NCBI RefSeq assembly: GCF_016654015.1 | Contig: NZ_JAEPWM010000001.1 | Location: 1 to 64,000, forward strand | Length of the DNA stretch: 64,000 nt | Direction: 5' to 3' | Source: Ramlibacter ginsenosidimutans | Lineage (GTDB): Bacteria > Pseudomonadota > Gammaproteobacteria > Burkholderiales > Burkholderiaceae_C | Part shown: one piece after another, positions 1-12,426 of the stretch | Numbering within the stretch: position 1 is the stretch's first letter | Layout: each line of letters begins with the position of its first letter | Translations under genes and position numbers: made by a program | The notes under the pieces: model-generated | The model's database searches: none | What the model saw: the letters and a program-made list of their open reading frames with translations, nothing else | Told to the model about the DNA's origin: nothing

Positions 1-244
1 TGCCACGGACGTCCAGGTGTACTTCTGTGATCCCCGCAGCCCTTGGCAGAGAGGATCCAACGAAAACACCAACGGACTGCTGCGCCAGTACTTCCCCAAG
101 GGCACAGACCTGTCCGGGTTCAGTCAGGACCAGCTCGATGCTGTGGCCGACAGGCTCAACACCCGTCCACGCAAGACCCTTGGCTATAGCACCCCGGCCG
201 ATACACTAGCCAAGGCACTGTTGCGGTGACCGGTTGAATCCGCC
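1..244 (+). mobile_element. IS30-family insertion sequence, right end
   Basis: The window opens inside an insertion sequence: its transposase reads in from the left edge and stops at 229. Sequence that matches a chromosomal repeat starts at about 245, so the right end of the element is placed near 244. I cannot see the left end or the partner inverted repeat, so the exact boundary is inferred from where the repeat homology begins. Confidence 0.6.
2..229 (+). CDS. IS30-family transposase, C-terminal part
   Basis: This is the last 75 or so codons of a DDE transposase; the 5' end lies outside the window. The segment [15 protein letters not shown] followed by [11 protein letters not shown] is the hallmark of the IS30 family and holds the catalytic glutamate of the DDE triad (in GSNENTN). 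The remaining residues ([15 protein letters not shown]) match the usual end of these proteins and the stop at 227-229 is in the expected place. An in-frame GTG at 17 is not a real start, because the conserved catalytic core continues upstream of it. Confidence 0.9.
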   Translation, partial: ATDVQVYFCDPRSPWQRGSNENTNGLLRQYFPKGTDLSGFSQDQLDAVADRLNTRPRKTLGYSTPADTLAKALLR

Positions 245-435
245 ACGCAAAGGTTACGCAGAGGACGCAAAAGGAAGACATTGAAGGTGTCCGTTGGCAA
301 ACGACGGCCACGTCCACGAAGGAGCCTTTAGGCGTCCCTCAGCCACGCTGCTCAAGCCACAACGAAACCTTTAAAGGGGTTTCCCTTCTGCGTCCTCTGC
401 GTAACCTTTGCGCCCTCTGCGTTCCGGTTGTCCGC
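245..435. repeat. Dispersed inverted repeat family A, copy 1 (left arm truncated)
   Basis: The left arm at 245-277 (CGCAAAGGTTACGCAGAGGA core) and the right arm at 385-435 are reverse complements over their inner part. The same motif recurs at 20271-20397 and 55105-55232. The outer part of the left arm, present in copy 3, is missing here, and the IS30 element occupies that side. The element lies between the convergent ends of the transposase and lpxC. Confidence 0.8.
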
Positions 436-451
436 TCCCGCCTTCCGCCCT

Positions 452-1375
452 CTACCAGGCGCGTGCGGGCAACGCGAAGCCGGCCGGAGCGTGGCGTTCG
501 TCGCCGAAGCTGACGACCTGGAAGGCGTCCTGGTCGGCCAGCAGGGCGCGGATCAGCTTGTTGTTCAACGCGTGTCCTGAACGGAACGCGCTATACGCCG
601 CGAGCAAGGGCTTGCCCAGCAGGTACAGGTCGCCCATCGCGTCCAGGATCTTGTGCTTCACGAACTCGTCGTCGTAGCGCAGGCCCTCGGCATTCAGCAC
701 GCGGTAGTCGTCCACAACGATGGCGTTGTCCATGCCACCGCCCATGGCCAGGCCGCGGGCCCGCATCATCTCCAGGTCCTTCGTGAAGCCGAACGTGCGG
801 GCGCGCGCGATGTCTCGCGAGTAGTGCCCCGAGCTCAGGTCGAATTCGTAGCGCTGGCCGGTCGAGTTCACCACGCGGTGGTCGAAGTCGATCTCGAAAC
901 CCAGCTTGTAGCCGTGGTACGGCTCGAGCCGCGCCCACTTCAGGTTCTCGCCCTCGCCTTCCCGCACCTCCACCGGCTTGGTGACGCGCAGGAAGCGGCG
1001 CGGCGCATTCTGCTCCTCGATGCCCGCGCTTTGCAGCAGGAACACGAAGGAGGCGGACGAGCCATCCAGGATGGGCACTTCTTCCGCCGTGATGTCGACG
1101 TACAGGTTGTCCACGCCGAGACCGGCGCACGCCGACATCAGGTGTTCGACCGTGTGCACCTTGGCGCCGCCGTTGGAGATGGTCGACGCCATGCGGGTGT
1201 CCGTCACGGCCTCGGCGGACACCGGGATGTCCACGGGCTGCGCCAGGTCGACGCGCCGGAACACGATGCCGGTATCGGGCTGGGCGGGCCGCAGCGTCAA
1301 CTCGACCCGATGACCGCTGTGCAGGCCGACGCCCACGGCCTTGGTCAGAGTCTTGAGGGTGCGTTGACGGAGCAT
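452..1375 (-). CDS. lpxC: UDP-3-O-acyl-N-acetylglucosamine deacetylase LpxC
   Basis: Cytoplasmic zinc amidase that carries out the committed step of lipid A synthesis. The 307-residue length matches E. coli LpxC (305). The HTVEH motif (H74, E77, H78) and HKILD (H241, D245) provide the zinc ligands and general base, and H268 in SGHALNN is the conserved active-site histidine. The open frame extends upstream, but the family N-terminus MLRQRTLK fixes the ATG at 1375. The gene follows ftsZ at the end of the dcw cluster, as in many proteobacteria. A palindromic repeat separates it from ftsZ, so it may be read partly from its own promoter. Confidence 0.97.
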   Translation of the reverse strand: MLRQRTLKTLTKAVGVGLHSGHRVELTLRPAQPDTGIVFRRVDLAQPVDIPVSAEAVTDTRMASTISNGGAKVHTVEHLMSACAGLGVDNLYVDITAEEVPILDGSSASFVFLLQSAGIEEQNAPRRFLRVTKPVEVREGEGENLKWARLEPYHGYKLGFEIDFDHRVVNSTGQRYEFDLSSGHYSRDIARARTFGFTKDLEMMRARGLAMGGGMDNAIVVDDYRVLNAEGLRYDDEFVKHKILDAMGDLYLLGKPLLAAYSAFRSGHALNNKLIRALLADQDAFQVVSFGDERHAPAGFALPARAW

Positions 1376-1499
1376 GGTGCCGATTTTAGAGGCGCCCGCG
1401 TTCCCGCCACCCTCGCCTTCCGCATGCCCTCGTTGGATCCAGCCCATTGGCTCAGCCTCCACCAGGCGAGTAAAGGGCTGATGTAGCTCGGGTAAAACA

Positions 1500-1576
1500 G
1501 GGGCCAGGGTCCAGGACATGGGGACCAGGAACAACAGTTCGCAATCCCTGGTCCCCCATCCCTGGCCCCTAGCCCC
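1500..1576. repeat. Inverted repeat family B, copy 1
   Basis: Imperfect palindrome made of GGGGCCAGGG and GGGGACCAGG on one side and CCCTGGTCCCCCAT and CCCTGGCCCCTAGCCCC on the other. It begins right after the ftsZ stop codon on the minus strand. A related copy sits right after the rlmI-like gene at 25268-25385. The placement suggests an mRNA-stabilising or terminating hairpin between ftsZ and lpxC. Confidence 0.65.
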
Positions 1577-1577
1577 T

Positions 1578-2822
1578 TCAGTCGGCTTGCTTGCGCAGGA
1601 ACGCCGGGATCTCGAAATCGTCCATCCCGCCGTTCGACAGCGCATCGACCTTGGCCGCGGCCTGCGTGCGGTTGGTGCGCCACACGCTGGGAACCGCGAG
1701 GCCGCCGTAGTCCGGCTGCGGCGCCGTCGTGCCCTGCATCTCGCGCGTGACGATCGCGCCCGGCCCGGCCACCGCGTTGTTGACCGTCGGCACGTTGAAC
1801 GGCACGTTGTCCGTGCCGGTGCGCAGCACCTGCAGCGGCGGCGCCGTGCGGCGCTGCTGACCCTGACGGGACAAGCCCGTGGCCACCACCGTCACGCGCA
1901 CCTGGTCACCCAGGGCGTCGTCGTAGGCCGTGCCGTAGATCACGTGCGCGTCCGGCGAGGCGTAGGCGCGGATGGTGTTCATCGCCAGCTTGGACTCGGA
2001 CAGCTTCAGGCTGCCCTTGGCCGCGGTGATCAGCACCAGCACGCCCTTGGCGCCGGACAGGTCGATGCCTTCCAGCAGCGGGCAGGCCACGGCCTGTTCC
2101 GCGGCGATGCGCGCGCGGTCCGGGCCGGAGGCCAGGGCCGTGCCCATCATCGCCTTGCCGGGCTCGCCCATCACCGTGCGCACGTCCTCGAAGTCCACGT
2201 TCACGTGGCCGGGCACGTTGATGATTTCCGCGATGCCGCCGACGGCGTTCTTCAGCACGTCATTGGCGTGCGCGAAGGCTTCGTCCTGGGTGATGTCGTC
2301 GCCAAGCACTTCCAGCAGCTTCTCGTTGAGCACCACGATCAGCGAATCGACGTTGGCCTCCAGCTCCGCCAGGCCGTTGTCGGCGTTGGTCATGCGCCGG
2401 CCGCCTTCCCAGTCGAAGGGCTTGGTCACCACGCCCACCGTGAGGATGCCCATCTCCTTGGCCACGCGCGCGATCACCGGAGCGGCGCCCGTGCCCGTGC
2501 CGCCGCCCATGCCCGCGGTGATGAACAGCATGTGGGCACCGGCGATCGCCTCGCGGATCGACTCCACGGCGGCTTCCGCGCACTCGCGGCCCTTCTCCGG
2601 CTTGCTGCCGGCGCCCAGGCCGCTGCCACCCAGCTGGATGTGCTTGTGGGCCGAGCTGCGCTGCAGCGCCTGCGCGTCGGTGTTGGCGCAGATGAACTCC
2701 ACGCCCTGCACGCTGCGCTCGATCATGTGGGCCACGGCATTGCCCCCGCCACCGCCGACGCCGATCACCTTGATCTGCGTTCCCTGGTGGAACTCCTCGA
2801 CTTCAATCATTTCGATGCTCAT
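1578..2822 (-). CDS. ftsZ: Cell division protein FtsZ
   Basis: Tubulin-like GTPase that assembles the Z-ring at midcell and recruits the division machinery; 414 residues. The GTP-binding signature GGGTGTG is at 106-112 and the catalytic T7 loop NVDFEDV at 208-214. A variable linker follows, and the conserved C-terminal peptide [12 protein letters not shown] binds FtsA and other partners. The gene lies downstream of ftsA, separated by about 240 bases that contain a GC-rich palindromic repeat, so FtsZ may also be expressed separately from ftsA. The ATG start gives the standard N-terminus. Confidence 0.98.
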   Translation of the reverse strand: MSIEMIEVEEFHQGTQIKVIGVGGGGGNAVAHMIERSVQGVEFICANTDAQALQRSSAHKHIQLGGSGLGAGSKPEKGRECAEAAVESIREAIAGAHMLFITAGMGGGTGTGAAPVIARVAKEMGILTVGVVTKPFDWEGGRRMTNADNGLAELEANVDSLIVVLNEKLLEVLGDDITQDEAFAHANDVLKNAVGGIAEIINVPGHVNVDFEDVRTVMGEPGKAMMGTALASGPDRARIAAEQAVACPLLEGIDLSGAKGVLVLITAAKGSLKLSESKLAMNTIRAYASPDAHVIYGTAYDDALGDQVRVTVVATGLSRQGQQRRTAPPLQVLRTGTDNVPFNVPTVNNAVAGPGAIVTREMQGTTAPQPDYGGLAVPSVWRTNRTQAAAKVDALSNGGMDDFEIPAFLRKQAD

Positions 2823-2962
2823 TTGCTACTCCTGTTCCTTGCAGTTGCCACTGACTAGTCTTGTTGGATTGCGTGTTAACGCGGAAGCGGTGGATCGGTG
2901 CACCGACATCGCTCCTTTCTGCGTGGGCCTGCACGCGCGAGAGTCAACGGAATGTCTTCCTC

Positions 2963-3053
2963 AGTGCCGCCGCGGAACCGGCTTTGCCGGGCCGCTGGGG
3001 GCGCCCCCTTGAGGGGGAGGCGGCCGAAGGCCGCTTCGGGGGTGGTCCATTTC
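2963..3053. repeat. GC-rich palindromic repeat between ftsA and ftsZ
   Basis: Within this stretch GGGGGCGCCCCC, CCCTTGAGGGGG and GGCGGCCGAAGGCCGC form nested self-complementary segments. Repeats of this style are common between genes in Comamonadaceae (general knowledge); only one copy is seen in this window. It lies in the 237-base gap before ftsZ. Confidence 0.6.
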
Positions 3054-3059
3054 TTCATT

Positions 3060-4289
3060 TCAGAAATTCCCCACGATGAAATCCTTGATGCGTCCGAAGG
3101 CGGTCTTCACCGAGCCGTGCTGCTGCGCCACCTTGGCGCCGCGCACGCGGGCGAGCCGCGCCTCCTCCAGCAGGCCCATGACCGTCGCGGCGCGCGGCTG
3201 CGCCACCATGTCGGCCAGGGCCCCGCGGTAGTGCGGGATGCCGCGGCGGACCGGCTTGAGGAAGATGTCCTCGCCCAGTTCCACCATGCCCGGCATCACC
3301 GCGCTGCCGCCGGTGATCACGATGCCCGAGGACAGCACTTCCTCGTAGCCCGACTCGCGCACGACCTGCTGCACGAGCGCGAAGATCTCTTCCACGCGCG
3401 GCTCGATCACGCCGGCCAGCGCCTGGCGCGAGAGCATGCGCGGACCGCGGTCGCCGAGTCCCGGCACTTCCACCTGCGTCTCGGGGTCCGCGAGCAGCTG
3501 CTTGGCGAAGCCCGACTCCACCTTGATGTCCTCGGCGTCCTTGGTCGGCGTGCGCAGCGCCATCGCGATGTCGCTGGTGATCAGGTCGCCGGCGATGGGG
3601 ATGACGGCGGTGTGGCGGATCGCGCCGCCGGTGAAGATGGCCACGTCGGTGGTGCCGGCGCCGATGTCCACCAGCGCCACGCCCAGTTCACGTTCGTCTT
3701 CCGACAGCACCGCGGCGCTCGACGCGAGCGGGTTCAGCAGCAACTGCTCCACTTCCAGCCCGCAGCGGCGCACGCACTTGATGATGTTCTCGGCCGCGCT
3801 CTGCGCGCCGGTGACGATGTGCACCTTCGCTTCCAGCCGGATGCCGCTCATGCCGATCGGCTCTTTCACGTCCTGGCCGTCGATCACGAATTCCTGCGGC
3901 TCCACGAGCAGCAGGCGCTGGTCGGTGGAGATGTTGATGGCGCGCGCGGTCTCGACGACGCGCGCCACGTCGGCCGGCGTCACCTCGCGGTCCTTCACCG
4001 CCACCATGCCGCTGGAGTTGATGCCGCGGATGTGGCTGCCGGTGATGCCCGTGTACACGCGGGTGATCTTGCAGTCGGCCATCAGCTCGGCCTCCTTCAA
4101 GGCCTGCTGGATGCTCTGCACCGTGGCGTCGATGTTGACGACGACGCCGCGCTTGAGTCCGTTGGACGGCGCGACCCCCAGCCCGGCGAGCTTGAGTTCG
4201 CCGCCGGGCATGACCTCGGCGACGACCGCCATCACCTTGGCCGTGCCGATGTCGAGTCCGACGACGAGATCCTTGTAGTCCTTGGCCAT
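3060..4289 (-). CDS. ftsA: Cell division protein FtsA
   Basis: Actin-like ATPase of 409 residues that anchors FtsZ filaments to the inner membrane. The N-terminal phosphate-1 motif VGLDIGTAKV and the phosphate-2 motif DIGAGTTDVAIF are clear. The C-terminal residues (AFGRIKDFIVGNF) form the amphipathic membrane-targeting helix. The ATG at 4289 has a GAGGAAA Shine-Dalgarno upstream. It is 13 bases downstream of ftsQ in the dcw operon. Confidence 0.97.
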   Translation of the reverse strand: MAKDYKDLVVGLDIGTAKVMAVVAEVMPGGELKLAGLGVAPSNGLKRGVVVNIDATVQSIQQALKEAELMADCKITRVYTGITGSHIRGINSSGMVAVKDREVTPADVARVVETARAINISTDQRLLLVEPQEFVIDGQDVKEPIGMSGIRLEAKVHIVTGAQSAAENIIKCVRRCGLEVEQLLLNPLASSAAVLSEDERELGVALVDIGAGTTDVAIFTGGAIRHTAVIPIAGDLITSDIAMALRTPTKDAEDIKVESGFAKQLLADPETQVEVPGLGDRGPRMLSRQALAGVIEPRVEEIFALVQQVVRESGYEEVLSSGIVITGGSAVMPGMVELGEDIFLKPVRRGIPHYRGALADMVAQPRAATVMGLLEEARLARVRGAKVAQQHGSVKTAFGRIKDFIVGNF

Positions 4290-4302
4290 CCGCGTTGTTT
4301 CC

Positions 4303-5081
4303 TCAGTTCCCCTGCGTGCCTGTCGTGGTCACGCCCCTCAGCTTCACCGCATACCCGTCCGTGTGCCGCAGGTCCGCGGTCACCAGGGCTTCGGGCCTGC
4401 GACCGTACTTCGCCGTCACCTGCGTGAGCGTGGCCGCGAAGCGCTGGCTGCGTGCCAGCACTTCCTCCGTCGCGCCGCGCCCCAGTTCCACCGTCGCTCC
4501 GCTGTCCAGCGTGAGCGTCCAGCCGCCCCGCCCGCTCAGCGCCACCTGGTCGATGCCCAGGTCCAGTGTTTCAAGCATGGGCTTGAGCCCGCGGTACATC
4601 GCCAGCACCTGCGCCGCCGTGCCGTCCGGGCCCACCAGCCGCGGCATCTCGTCCTGCTCCACGTCGCCGGGATTCGCTTCGAACACTTCGCCGTAGGTGT
4701 TCACCAGCCGCGACTCGGAGTCCGCGCCCCAGAACGCCTCGGCCTCCTGCTCCTGCAGCTGCACGCGCAGCTTGTTCGGGAACTGGCGCTTGACGATCGC
4801 GTGCCGGACCCAGGGCACGGCCTCGAAGGCCTCGCGCGTCTTCTGCAGGTCCACGGTGAAGAAATTGCCGCGCAGCCTGGGCAGCACGTTGGCGCGCAGC
4901 GTCGCTGCACTGTTGTGTCCCGTGTCGCCCTGCACCACGATGCCGCGGATCGCGAACATCGGGTTGCGCACCACCCACCAGCCCAAGGCTCCCGCGAGCA
5001 GCAGGCCGCAGGCGATGAACAGCACCGCAGCGGTGATGTTCATCAGCCTGACGTCCAGCGGCACGGGGGAAGCCTGGTGCT

Positions 5082-5085
<4 letters not shown>
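4303..5085 (-). CDS. ftsQ: Cell division protein FtsQ
   Basis: Bitopic inner-membrane divisome protein of 260 residues. A short cytoplasmic tail is followed by one membrane segment at about 18-38 ([20 protein letters not shown]). The periplasmic POTRA domain begins near 44 ([11 protein letters not shown]) and the FtsQ beta domain follows. In E. coli FtsQ bridges the early divisome to FtsB and FtsL. The ATG overlaps the ddl stop by four bases, which selects this start from a much longer open frame. Confidence 0.95.
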
Positions 5086-7485
<2,400 letters not shown>

Positions 7486-7489
<4 letters not shown>

Positions 7490-8544
7490 CGTGCGAGAGC
7501 CTCGCAGGCGGCGACCATCTGCTCGGTCGCCTGGGTCTTGGCCAGCTTGCGGGCCGCCACCGCGCGCTGGAGCAACTGCTCGCGCGTCAGCGACTCCAGC
7601 ATGGCCGCCAGCTTGTCGGGGGTGAGCTCGGCCTGCGGCACGAGCCAGCCGCCGCCGGCATCCACCAGGAACCGCGCGTTGGTGGTCTGGTGGTCGTCGA
7701 CGGCGTGGGGAAAGGGAACGAACACGGCGGGCGTGCCGACCGCGGCGATCTCGGTGACGGTGCTCGCGCCGGCGCGGCAGATCACGAGGTCGGCTTCCGC
7801 GAACGCGCTCGCCGTGTCGTCGATGAAGGGCGTGAGGTCCGCCTGCACGCCGGCCTTCGCGTAGTTGGCGTGCAGTTCGTCGATCTGCTTCGCCCCGCTC
7901 TGGTGGACCACCAGCGGGCGGCGCGCCTGCGGAATGCGCGCGAGGGCCTGCGGCACGATGTCGTTGAGCGCCTTGGCGCCCAGGCTGCCGCCCACGACCA
8001 GCAGCTTCAGCGGGCCGCTGCGGCCGGCGAAGCGCTGCTCGGGCGGTGGCTGGCGCAGGAAGTCCTCGCGCAGCGGATTGCCCACCCACTGCGCCTTCTT
8101 CATCGCCTCGGGAAAGGCGCTGTAGACGCGGTCGGCGACGCCGGCCAGCACCTTGTTGGCCATGCCGGCCACCGAGTTCTGCTCGTGCAGCACCAGCGGC
8201 TTGCCGAGCAGCACGCTCATCATGCCGCCGGGGAAGGTGATGTAGCCGCCCAGGCCGACGACGACGTTCGGCCGCACGCGGCGCACCACCTGCAGGCTTT
8301 GCCAGAAGGCGCGCAGGAGCTTGAGCGGCAACAGCAGCAGCGTCTTCACGCCCTTGCCGCGCACGCCGCCGAACGCGACGGTCTCCAGCGGGAAGCCGCG
8401 GGGCGGCACCAGCCGGCTTTCCATGCTGTCGGGCGCGCCCAGCCAGTGCACGTCCCAGCCGCGTGCGCGCAGCGCCTCGGCCACGGCGAGGCCGGGGAAG
8501 ATGTGCCCTCCGGTCCCGCCAGCCATCACGAGTGCGGTCTTCAT
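7486..8544 (-). CDS. murG: UDP-GlcNAc:lipid I N-acetylglucosaminyltransferase MurG
   Basis: Peripheral membrane GT-B glycosyltransferase of 352 residues that converts lipid I to lipid II. The acceptor loop GGTGGH is at 9-14, a second G-loop ([12 protein letters not shown]) lies in the C-terminal domain, and [11 protein letters not shown] is part of the UDP-GlcNAc site. The ATG at 8544 overlaps the ftsW stop by four bases; the longer upstream frame belongs to other genes. Confidence 0.97.
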
Positions 8545-9743
8545 GCGCGGCCTCCGCGCATCAGCGTGCGGTTTTCGTAGTCGATGCGCAGGACGACCGC
8601 GATCGTCACCACGTTCATCAGCACCGCCGACCCGCCATACGACATCAGCGGCAGCGTCAGGCCCTTGGTCGGCAGTGCACCGAGGTTCACGCCCATGTTG
8701 ATGAAGGCCTGGAACCCCATCCAGATGCCGACCCCTTGTGCCACCAGCCCGGCGAACACGCGATCCAGCGCGATCGCCTGGCGGCCGATATGCATGATGC
8801 GGCGCGTCATCCAGAGGAACAGGCCGATCAAGGTGATCACGCCGACCAGGCCGAACTCCTCGCCGATCACGGCCAGCAGGAAATCGGTGTGCGCTTCGGG
8901 CAGCCAGTGCAGCTTCTCGACGCTGCCACCCAGCCCGACGCCGAAAATCTCGCCGCGGCCGATGGCGATCAGCGAGTGCGAGAGCTGGTAGCCCTTGCCG
9001 AGCGTGTACTTCTCGTTCCACGGATCCAGGTACGCGAAGATGCGCTCGCGCCGCCAGTCCGAGAAGGCGATCATCAGCACGAAGGCGAACACCATCACCG
9101 CGGCGATCAGGAAGAACATGCGCGCGTTGACGCCGCCCAGGAACAGGATGCCCATCGCGATCACCGCGATCACCATGAAGGCGCCCATGTCCGGCTCGGC
9201 CAGCAGCAGCACGCCGACGATGGCCACGGCAGCGGCCATCGGCAGCACGGCGCGGAAGAAGCGTTCCTTCACCTCCATCTTGCGCACCATGTAGTTCGCG
9301 GCATAGAGCAGCACCGAGAACTTGGCGAGTTCCGAAGGCTGGAAGGAGATCGGGCCGAATCCGAGCCACCGGCGCGCGCCGTTCACGCCCTTGCCGATGT
9401 GCGGGATCAGCACGACGATCAGCAGCAGCAGCGAGGCGACGAACAGCCAGGGGGCGACCCTCTCCCAGGTCTCGACCTTCACCTGGAATGCGATCAGGCC
9501 GGCCGCGAAGGACAGCACCAGGAACAGCGCGTGCCGGGTGAGGAAGTACGTGTGCGCGTAGTGTCCGAAGCGCGGGTTGTCCGGCATCGCTATCGTCGCG
9601 GAATAGACCATCACCAGGCCCCAGGCGAGCAGGGCCACGGTGACCCACAGCAGCGCAGGATCGAAGGCGTGCACGTGCACGCCGCCGCGCTCGGGGAGGG
9701 CGCGCCGCCGCGTGAAGCCACCGAGGACGCCTGCCAGGTTCAA
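8541..9743 (-). CDS. ftsW: SEDS-family peptidoglycan glycosyltransferase FtsW
   Basis: Polytopic SEDS glycan polymerase of the septal divisome, acting with the transpeptidase FtsI; about 400 residues with roughly ten hydrophobic segments. Family landmarks are [20 protein letters not shown] and the C-terminal SYGGSA. No ATG gives a good N-terminus. A TTG at 9743 overlaps the murD stop (TTGA), matching the overlap style of this operon, so it is preferred. A GTG about 20 codons further in is the main alternative. Confidence 0.92.
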   Translation of the reverse strand: MNLAGVLGGFTRRRALPERGGVHVHAFDPALLWVTVALLAWGLVMVYSATIAMPDNPRFGHYAHTYFLTRHALFLVLSFAAGLIAFQVKVETWERVAPWLFVASLLLLIVVLIPHIGKGVNGARRWLGFGPISFQPSELAKFSVLLYAANYMVRKMEVKERFFRAVLPMAAAVAIVGVLLLAEPDMGAFMVIAVIAMGILFLGGVNARMFFLIAAVMVFAFVLMIAFSDWRRERIFAYLDPWNEKYTLGKGYQLSHSLIAIGRGEIFGVGLGGSVEKLHWLPEAHTDFLLAVIGEEFGLVGVITLIGLFLWMTRRIMHIGRQAIALDRVFAGLVAQGVGIWMGFQAFINMGVNLGALPTKGLTLPLMSYGGSAVLMNVVTIAVVLRIDYENRTLMRGGRA

Positions 9744-11248
9744 GCCTCGCCTCCCATCATCGCGCCCGCGGCATCGGCCACTGCCTGCACGGCCGCGCGG
9801 AACACCTCGGCGCGGTGGGGATAGTTGCGGAACATGTCGAAGCTGGCGCAGGCGGGCGACATCAGTACCGCATCGCCGGCATGCGCGCGCTGCGTCGCAA
9901 TCTGCACAGCCTCCTCCATCGTGCCGGCGTCCACCAGCGGCACGCCCGTGTCTTCCAGCACCGCGCGGATCAGCGGGCCGTCGCGGCCGATCAGCACGGC
10001 CGTGCGGGCGAAGCGTGCGACCGGGTCGGCCAGGGGCGTGAAGTCCTGCCCCTTGCCGTCGCCGCCCAGGATGACCACCACCTTGCGCTCGGCGCCCAGC
10101 CCCTGCAGCGCGGCGACGGTGGCGCCGACGTTGGTGCCCTTGCTGTCGTCGAAGTACTCGACGCCGTTCACGATGGCGACCGGCTCGACGCGGTGCGGCT
10201 CGCCGCGGTACTCGCGCAGCCCGTACAGCATCGGCGCGAGCTGGCAGCCGGCGGCGGTGGCGAGGGCCAGCGCCGCCAGCGCGTTGATCGCGTTGTGGCG
10301 GCCGCGGATGCGCAGCGCGTCGGCGGGCATCAGGCGCTGCAGGTGGATTTCCTCGTCCGCATCCCTGCGCCGCTTCTCGGTCTCGTCCGCTTCGTGCGCG
10401 CGCACCAGCCAGGCCATGCCGTGCACGACCTCCAGGCCGAAGTCGCCGGGCCGGTGGGGCAGGTCGCCGCCGAAGGTCAGGTACTCGCGCTGCTCGAACT
10501 TGCCGCCCTTCATGCGCACCGGATCGGGCAGCATCTTCATCACCAGCGGGTCGTCGCGATTGAGGATCATGATCGCGCGCTCGCCGAAGATGCGCGCCTT
10601 CGCGGCCGCGTAGGCTTCCATCGAGCCGTGCCAGTCCAGGTGGTCCTGCGTGAGGTTCAGCACGGTGGCGGCGGTCGGCTCGAAGCCGGTGACGCCATCG
10701 AGCTGGAAGCTGGAAAGCTCCAGCACCCACACCTGCGGCAGTGCGCCGCTCGCGCGCTTGTCCGCCAGCGTGTCGAGCAGCGTCGGGCCGATGTTGCCGG
10801 CCACGGCAACCGTCTTGCCGGTGCGTTCCACCAGTTGCCCGGTCAGCGCCGTGACCGTCGTCTTGCCGTTCGTGCCGGTCACGGCCAGCACGGCGGGGTG
10901 GTAGCCATCGGCCTCGCGCATCGCGGCCAGCGCGTCGGCAAACAGGCCCAGCTCGCCGCTCACGCGCAGGCCGCGCTCACGGGCCGCCTGCTCCACGGGC
11001 GCGACCTGTTGCGGCGTCAGCCCCGGGCTGCGCAGGACCATCTGCTGGCCTTCGACCAGCGACGCTTCGAACGGCCCGGCGACGAAACGCGCCTGCGGCA
11101 GCTCCTGCCGCAACTGCTCCAGTTGCGGCGGCGCTTCGCGCGTATCGGCGACCGTCACCTGCGCTCCGGCCTGCGCGCACCAGCGCGCCATCGCGAGGCC
11201 GGAGGCGCCGCAGCCGAGGACGAGGACGGGTTGGTCTTGCAGATCCAT
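9740..11248 (-). CDS. murD: UDP-N-acetylmuramoyl-L-alanine--D-glutamate ligase MurD
   Basis: Mur ligase that adds D-Glu to UDP-MurNAc-L-Ala. It shows the N-terminal [14 protein letters not shown], the ATP loop GTNGKTT at 125-131, and the downstream [13 protein letters not shown] and [12 protein letters not shown] motifs. At 502 residues it is longer than E. coli MurD (438). The extra length includes a charged insert around [15 protein letters not shown] that interrupts the central domain. The ATG shares one base with the mraY stop (TGATG). Confidence 0.96.
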   Translation of the reverse strand: MDLQDQPVLVLGCGASGLAMARWCAQAGAQVTVADTREAPPQLEQLRQELPQARFVAGPFEASLVEGQQMVLRSPGLTPQQVAPVEQAARERGLRVSGELGLFADALAAMREADGYHPAVLAVTGTNGKTTVTALTGQLVERTGKTVAVAGNIGPTLLDTLADKRASGALPQVWVLELSSFQLDGVTGFEPTAATVLNLTQDHLDWHGSMEAYAAAKARIFGERAIMILNRDDPLVMKMLPDPVRMKGGKFEQREYLTFGGDLPHRPGDFGLEVVHGMAWLVRAHEADETEKRRRDADEEIHLQRLMPADALRIRGRHNAINALAALALATAAGCQLAPMLYGLREYRGEPHRVEPVAIVNGVEYFDDSKGTNVGATVAALQGLGAERKVVVILGGDGKGQDFTPLADPVARFARTAVLIGRDGPLIRAVLEDTGVPLVDAGTMEEAVQIATQRAHAGDAVLMSPACASFDMFRNYPHRAEVFRAAVQAVADAAGAMMGGEA

Positions 11249-12426
11249 CACCGCAGCTTCAAGGTGGAGAGGCCGACCAGGCACAGCAGCATGGTGATGA
11301 TCCAGAAGCGGATCACGACCTGCGTCTCCTTCCAGCCGGTCTTCTCGAAATGGTGGTGCAGCGGCGCCATCAGCAGGATGCGCCGACCCTGCCCGTACTT
11401 GCGCTTCGTGTACTTGAAGTAGAGCACCTGCGCCATCACGGACAGCGCCTCCACCACGAAGATGCCGCCCATGATGGCCAGCACGATTTCCTGCCGCACG
11501 ATCACGGCGATGGTTCCCAGCGCCCCGCCGAGCGCCAGCGCGCCTACGTCTCCCATGAAGACCTGGGCCGGATGCGCGTTGAACCAGAGGAAGGCGAGCC
11601 CCGCCCCCGCGACCGCCGCGCAGAAGATCAGCAACTCGCCGGAACCGGGGATGTAGGGCAGCAGCAGGTACCGCGAGAACACCGAGCTGCCGGTCACGTA
11701 CGCGAACACACCGAGCGCGGATCCGACCATCACCACCGGCATGATCGCCAGGCCGTCGAGGCCGTCGGTGAGGTTCACGGCGTTGCTGGAGCCGACGATC
11801 ACCAGGTAGGTGAGGATCATGAAGCCGAACACGCCCAGCGGGTAGTTGACCTCCTTGACGAAGGGCACCAGCAGGCCCGCCTTGGGCGGCAGGGTCATGT
11901 CGAAGCCGGAGCGCACCCACTCGAAGAACAGGCCGATCACGCGCGTGTTGGAGGACTCGGAGACGCTGAACGCGAGGTAGAGCGCCGCGACCAGTCCGAT
12001 CACCGACTGCCAGAAGTACTTCTCGCGCGAGGGCATCCCCTCGGGGTCCTTGTTGACCACCTTGCGCCAGTCGTCGACCCAGCCGATCGCGCCGAAACCC
12101 AGCGTCACGAGCATGACGATCCAGACGAAGCGATTGGTCCAGTCGAACCACAGCAGCGTGGACACCCCGATCGAGATGAGGATCAGCACGCCGCCCATCG
12201 TGGGCGTGCCGCTCTTCACGAGGTGCGTGTCCATCGCGTAGCCGCGCACCGGCTGGCCGATCTTGAGTGCGGTCAGGCGGCGGATCACCCAGGGTCCGGC
12301 GATGATGCCGATCAGCAGCGCCGTCATCGCGGCCATGACCGCGCGGAAGGTGATGTACTGGAAGACCCGGAAGAAGCCGAACTCGTGACCGTGGCTCTGC
12401 ATCCAGGCGGCGAGGCTGACGATCAT
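11248..12426 (-). CDS. mraY: Phospho-N-acetylmuramoyl-pentapeptide-transferase MraY
   Basis: Ten-helix inner-membrane enzyme (392 residues) that transfers phospho-MurNAc-pentapeptide to undecaprenyl phosphate, making lipid I. The conserved KSGTPTMGG, the aspartate-rich [18 protein letters not shown] and [12 protein letters not shown], and the C-terminal [12 protein letters not shown] motif are all present. Start and stop are coupled to murF (four-base overlap) and murD (one-base overlap). Confidence 0.97.
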   Translation of the reverse strand: MIVSLAAWMQSHGHEFGFFRVFQYITFRAVMAAMTALLIGIIAGPWVIRRLTALKIGQPVRGYAMDTHLVKSGTPTMGGVLILISIGVSTLLWFDWTNRFVWIVMLVTLGFGAIGWVDDWRKVVNKDPEGMPSREKYFWQSVIGLVAALYLAFSVSESSNTRVIGLFFEWVRSGFDMTLPPKAGLLVPFVKEVNYPLGVFGFMILTYLVIVGSSNAVNLTDGLDGLAIMPVVMVGSALGVFAYVTGSSVFSRYLLLPYIPGSGELLIFCAAVAGAGLAFLWFNAHPAQVFMGDVGALALGGALGTIAVIVRQEIVLAIMGGIFVVEALSVMAQVLYFKYTKRKYGQGRRILLMAPLHHHFEKTGWKETQVVIRFWIITMLLCLVGLSTLKLR

